In this document: positions 5,620-7,761 of the stretch, one piece after another
How positions within the stretch are numbered: position 1 is the stretch's first letter
Layout: every line of letters starts with the position of its first letter
From: Clostridia bacterium
GTDB lineage: Bacteria > Bacillota > Clostridia > Monoglobales > Monoglobaceae
Length of the DNA: 7,761 nt
Reading direction: 5' to 3'
NCBI GenBank assembly: GCA_017409915.1
Contig: JAFQRU010000151.1
Coordinates: 1-7,761 of the forward strand
Notes under the pieces: generated by a model
Database searches by the model: none
What the model saw: the letters and a program-made list of their open reading frames with translations, nothing else
Told to the model about the DNA's origin: nothing
Program-made: the position numbers and the translations under genes

Positions 5620-6912
5620 ATGGAGAAAACCACAACATTCAATGAAGATGCCGTCTGTAAACGGTCAAGGACAGCCTATGCGGCGCAATGTACTTTTGAG
5701 TATCTTATCGGATTGCTCATAACAGATGCTTTTCTTGCAAAATTGCTTACCAATATTGGAATAAGCGACTCTGTTATAGGTATCATATCTTCATTTATAT
5801 CTTTTTCATTTTTGTTCCAGCTCATGTCAATCGGCATGGTTTCCAGAATGAAAAATGTTAAAGGGACAGTAATCTTTTTTGACTGTTTTAGTCAGCTTTT
5901 ATATATTTGTCTTTATTGCGTGCCTTTTATGAATGCGAGTCTTGAAGTGAAGACTGGATTAGCTATTATATTCATTCTTCTGGCTTATGCTTCTAAATAT
6001 CTGGTGGCAGCAATTCTTTTTAAGTGGGCAAACTCTTATGTTGAGCCTGACAAGAGAGGTTCGTTCTCTGCTGTAAAGGAAATGGTTTCTCTTTTCTGCG
6101 GCATGGGATTTTCCTTGGTGGTGGGCTTTATTGTTGATAAGTATGAAGCGGCGGGGAACATAAAATACGGTTTTATGTTTTTGATAATTCTTCTTGCGGT
6201 GCTTAATGTTTTCAACTTCATAAGCCTTATGGGTATCAAAAACGGAAAAATCACGGATGATTCCAATAAGGTTTCCACAAAAGAAACTATAAAGAATACG
6301 CTGGGCAATAAGAATTTCAGACATGTTATTGTTCTTTTGTCAATTTATGCTATCGCCACTCATTTGACATCGGCCTTTATGGGAACATTTAAAACAAAAG
6401 ATTTGATGCTTTCTGTTGGATTGGTGCAACTTATTAATGCAGTTGCAAATGGTTGCAGAATGCTTTTCTCTGTTCCATTGGGCAAATATTCTGATAAAAA
6501 ATCTTATGCAAGGGGCTTTGAACTTGCTCTGTTTATTGCGGCGGCAGGGTATCTTGCAAATGTGTTTACAACAAATGCAACCTGGTGGCTTGTTATAGTG
6601 TTTACCGTTCTTTATAGCGTAAGTGTCGGCGGAACAAACGCAAACAAATTCAATATTACATACAGTTATGTTAAGAGCGATTATATTGCCCAGGCAATGG
6701 CAATTCAAAACAGCATAAGCGGAGTTCTGGGCTTTTTGGCATCTTTGGTGGGAAGTATTATACTTTCCAAAATTCAGGAAAACGGAAATATGTTTTTAGG
6801 CATTCCGGTATATGCCCAGCAAGTGCTTTCGGCAATATCTCTTATTTTGATTATTATGGCTATTATATATGATAAGATTGTTGTGGAAAAACAAAAGGCA
6901 ATGATTCAGTAA
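5620..6912 (+). CDS. MFS transporter, probable sugar/glycoside importer
   Basis: This 430-residue, very hydrophobic membrane protein has about 12 predicted transmembrane helices in two halves, split by a polar loop near residues 206-233 (G-I-K-N-G-K ... N-T-L-G-N-K). The second half carries a motif-A-like loop, G288-K-Y-S-D-K-K-S-Y-A-R-G, between two helices; the equivalent first-half loop (S-R-M-K-N-V-K-G, about 75-82) is weaker. P143-D-K-R-G-S-F followed by a helix is typical of sugar- and peptide-related MFS members. The N-terminus lacks a signal peptide and the C-terminus is short and polar. A good SD (AAGGAAGG, 5604-5611) precedes ATG 5620, and the gap from the hydrolase stop is 17 nt, so the two genes are almost surely co-transcribed. 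The neighbour suggests uptake of the glycoside that the hydrolase cleaves, but efflux cannot be excluded from sequence alone. Confidence 0.85.
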   Translation: MEKTTTFNEDAVCKRSRTAYAAQCTFEYLIGLLITDAFLAKLLTNIGISDSVIGIISSFISFSFLFQLMSIGMVSRMKNVKGTVIFFDCFSQLLYICLYCVPFMNASLEVKTGLAIIFILLAYASKYLVAAILFKWANSYVEPDKRGSFSAVKEMVSLFCGMGFSLVVGFIVDKYEAAGNIKYGFMFLIILLAVLNVFNFISLMGIKNGKITDDSNKVSTKETIKNTLGNKNFRHVIVLLSIYAIATHLTSAFMGTFKTKDLMLSVGLVQLINAVANGCRMLFSVPLGKYSDKKSYARGFELALFIAAAGYLANVFTTNATWWLVIVFTVLYSVSVGGTNANKFNITYSYVKSDYIAQAMAIQNSISGVLGFLASLVGSIILSKIQENGNMFLGIPVYAQQVLSAISLILIIMAIIYDKIVVEKQKAMIQ

Positions 6913-6925
6913 AAAGGAGGAAAAA

Positions 6926-7761
6926 ATGAAAACAGAGAAAAATATTCTTATTGCATTTATTTTGAATTTCGTTTTTTCTCTTTTCGAGTTTGTTGGAGGA
7001 GCTTTAACGGGAAGCGTTGCCATAATTTCGGACGCTGTCCACGATATAGGCGATGCGGCAAGCATCGGGATATCCTATTTCTTAGAGCATAAAAGCAAGA
7101 AACAACCTGATGAGGTTTATACCTATGGCTATGGAAGATTTTCCGTAATGGGAGGCCTTATAACGACGGTAATTTTGCTGGTAGGCTCAATCGTGGTTAT
7201 ATATAATGCGGTCCTCAGAATCTTCAACCCCGCTCCTATTGATTATAGCGGAATGATTATCCTTGCAGTTATTGGCGCGACAGTGAACCTTATCGCAGCT
7301 TTCGTAACAAGGGAAGGAGACTCCATAAACCAGAGAGCCGTAAGCCTTCATATGCTTGAAGATGTTCTTGGCTGGGTGGTTGTTCTAGTGGGCGCAGTCA
7401 TTATGCGCTTTACAGACATTTCAATAATCGACCCTCTTATGTCAATCGGCGTTTCAATCTTCATTTTTATAAACGCAATCAAGAGTTTAAAGCAGATAGA
7501 AAATCTTTTCCTTGAAAAATTGCCACAGGGGATAGACCTTGGAGAAATCAAGGAACATCTTAAAGAGATTGACGGAGTAGAAGATGTTCATCATATTCAT
7601 ATATGGAGTATGGACGGATATCATAACTATGCCACAATGCACATCGTTGCAGACGGCGAAGCCCACGAGATTAAACATAAGGTAAGGGGAGAACTCAAAC
7701 ATCATAATATAGGCCATGTTACTCTGGAAATTGAAAAGCCGGGGGAACATTGCCACGAAGA
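6926..7761 (+). CDS. Cation diffusion facilitator, zinc-type efflux protein (3' end missing)
   Basis: The frame runs from ATG 6926 to the right edge with no stop; 278 codons are visible and only a short tail should be missing, since family members are often about 290-310 residues. It is a CDF (ZnT/CzcD/ZitB-like) metal/proton antiporter of the cell membrane. The transport site is intact: H39-x-x-x-D43 in S-D-A-V-H-D-I-G-D on TM2 and H142-x-x-x-D146 in H-M-L-E-D on TM5, the H-D pairing usual for Zn2+ (Mn-type members use D-D). About six membrane helices occupy residues 7 to 190. From about 200 a cytoplasmic ferredoxin-like domain shows V-H-H-I-H-I-W-S-M-D-G, a later M-H-I-V, and a C-terminal E-H-C-H-E, all metal-binding features. 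A strong AGGAGG (6915-6920) lies 5 nt upstream. The gap after the MFS stop is 13 nt, placing it in the same operon. Zinc is the best guess; other divalent metals are possible. Confidence 0.92.
   Translation, partial: MKTEKNILIAFILNFVFSLFEFVGGALTGSVAIISDAVHDIGDAASIGISYFLEHKSKKQPDEVYTYGYGRFSVMGGLITTVILLVGSIVVIYNAVLRIFNPAPIDYSGMIILAVIGATVNLIAAFVTREGDSINQRAVSLHMLEDVLGWVVVLVGAVIMRFTDISIIDPLMSIGVSIFIFINAIKSLKQIENLFLEKLPQGIDLGEIKEHLKEIDGVEDVHHIHIWSMDGYHNYATMHIVADGEAHEIKHKVRGELKHHNIGHVTLEIEKPGEHCHE

Noticed and set aside
6340..6708. A 122-codon open frame, rich in Cys, His and Lys, on the minus strand opposite the MFS gene
   Set aside because: The composition is what antisense reading of membrane-protein codons produces; the sense frame is coherent across the whole gene. 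The same holds for minus-strand frames at 5959-6324, 6036-6308, 7348-7551 and 7487-7756.
1..7761. A defence island, toxin-antitoxin pair, CRISPR array, prophage, insertion sequence or biosynthetic cluster
   Set aside because: No repeats with regular spacing, integrase or transposase motifs, terminal inverted repeats or related gene families were seen; all identified genes are ordinary metabolic or transport families.

Overview
The window looks like an ordinary chromosomal segment of a low-to-moderate GC Gram-positive anaerobe, most likely a Clostridia-type Firmicute. This is inferred from purine-rich Shine-Dalgarno sites (AGGAGG, GGAGG and the AAGGTGA variant), AT-rich intergenic regions, TTGnnA-N17-TATAAT promoters with an extended TG, and closely packed genes all on the + strand. 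No genus can be named from sequence alone.

Layout. Positions 2-481 hold the 3' part of a GNAT acetyltransferase gene that enters from the left edge. A serine beta-lactamase-fold hydrolase (514-1695) follows 32 nt later and ends at a perfect 15-bp hairpin terminator. A flavodoxin-like protein (1805-2347) has its own strong promoter. Next come a second promoter flanked by two dyads and a glycerophosphodiester phosphodiesterase-like protein (2506-3324) whose metal and catalytic residues look largely lost. A histidine (phosphoglycerate mutase-type) phosphatase (3414-4055) follows, closed by a long terminator. A third promoter (4206-4234) drives an apparent operon: a cytoplasmic GH39-like glycoside hydrolase (4298-5602), an MFS transporter (5620-6912) and a zinc-type cation diffusion facilitator (6926 to beyond the right edge). 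The spacers within it are 17 and 13 nt.

How the genes fit together. The last three genes form the clearest functional unit. The transporter probably imports a small glycoside or oligosaccharide and the hydrolase, which has no signal peptide, cleaves it inside the cell. The metal exporter is co-transcribed by position, but its link to sugar use is not obvious. The first five genes read as independent or two-gene housekeeping and accessory units (acetyl transfer, serine hydrolase, flavin redox, phosphodiester and phosphomonoester chemistry), with no strong shared pathway.

I found no mobile element, CRISPR array, tRNA, rRNA, riboswitch or defence system, and nothing that I would call a new system. 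The points most worth following up are the degenerate phosphodiesterase and the dyads around its promoter, the hydrolase-transporter-metal exporter operon, and the near-identical promoters.
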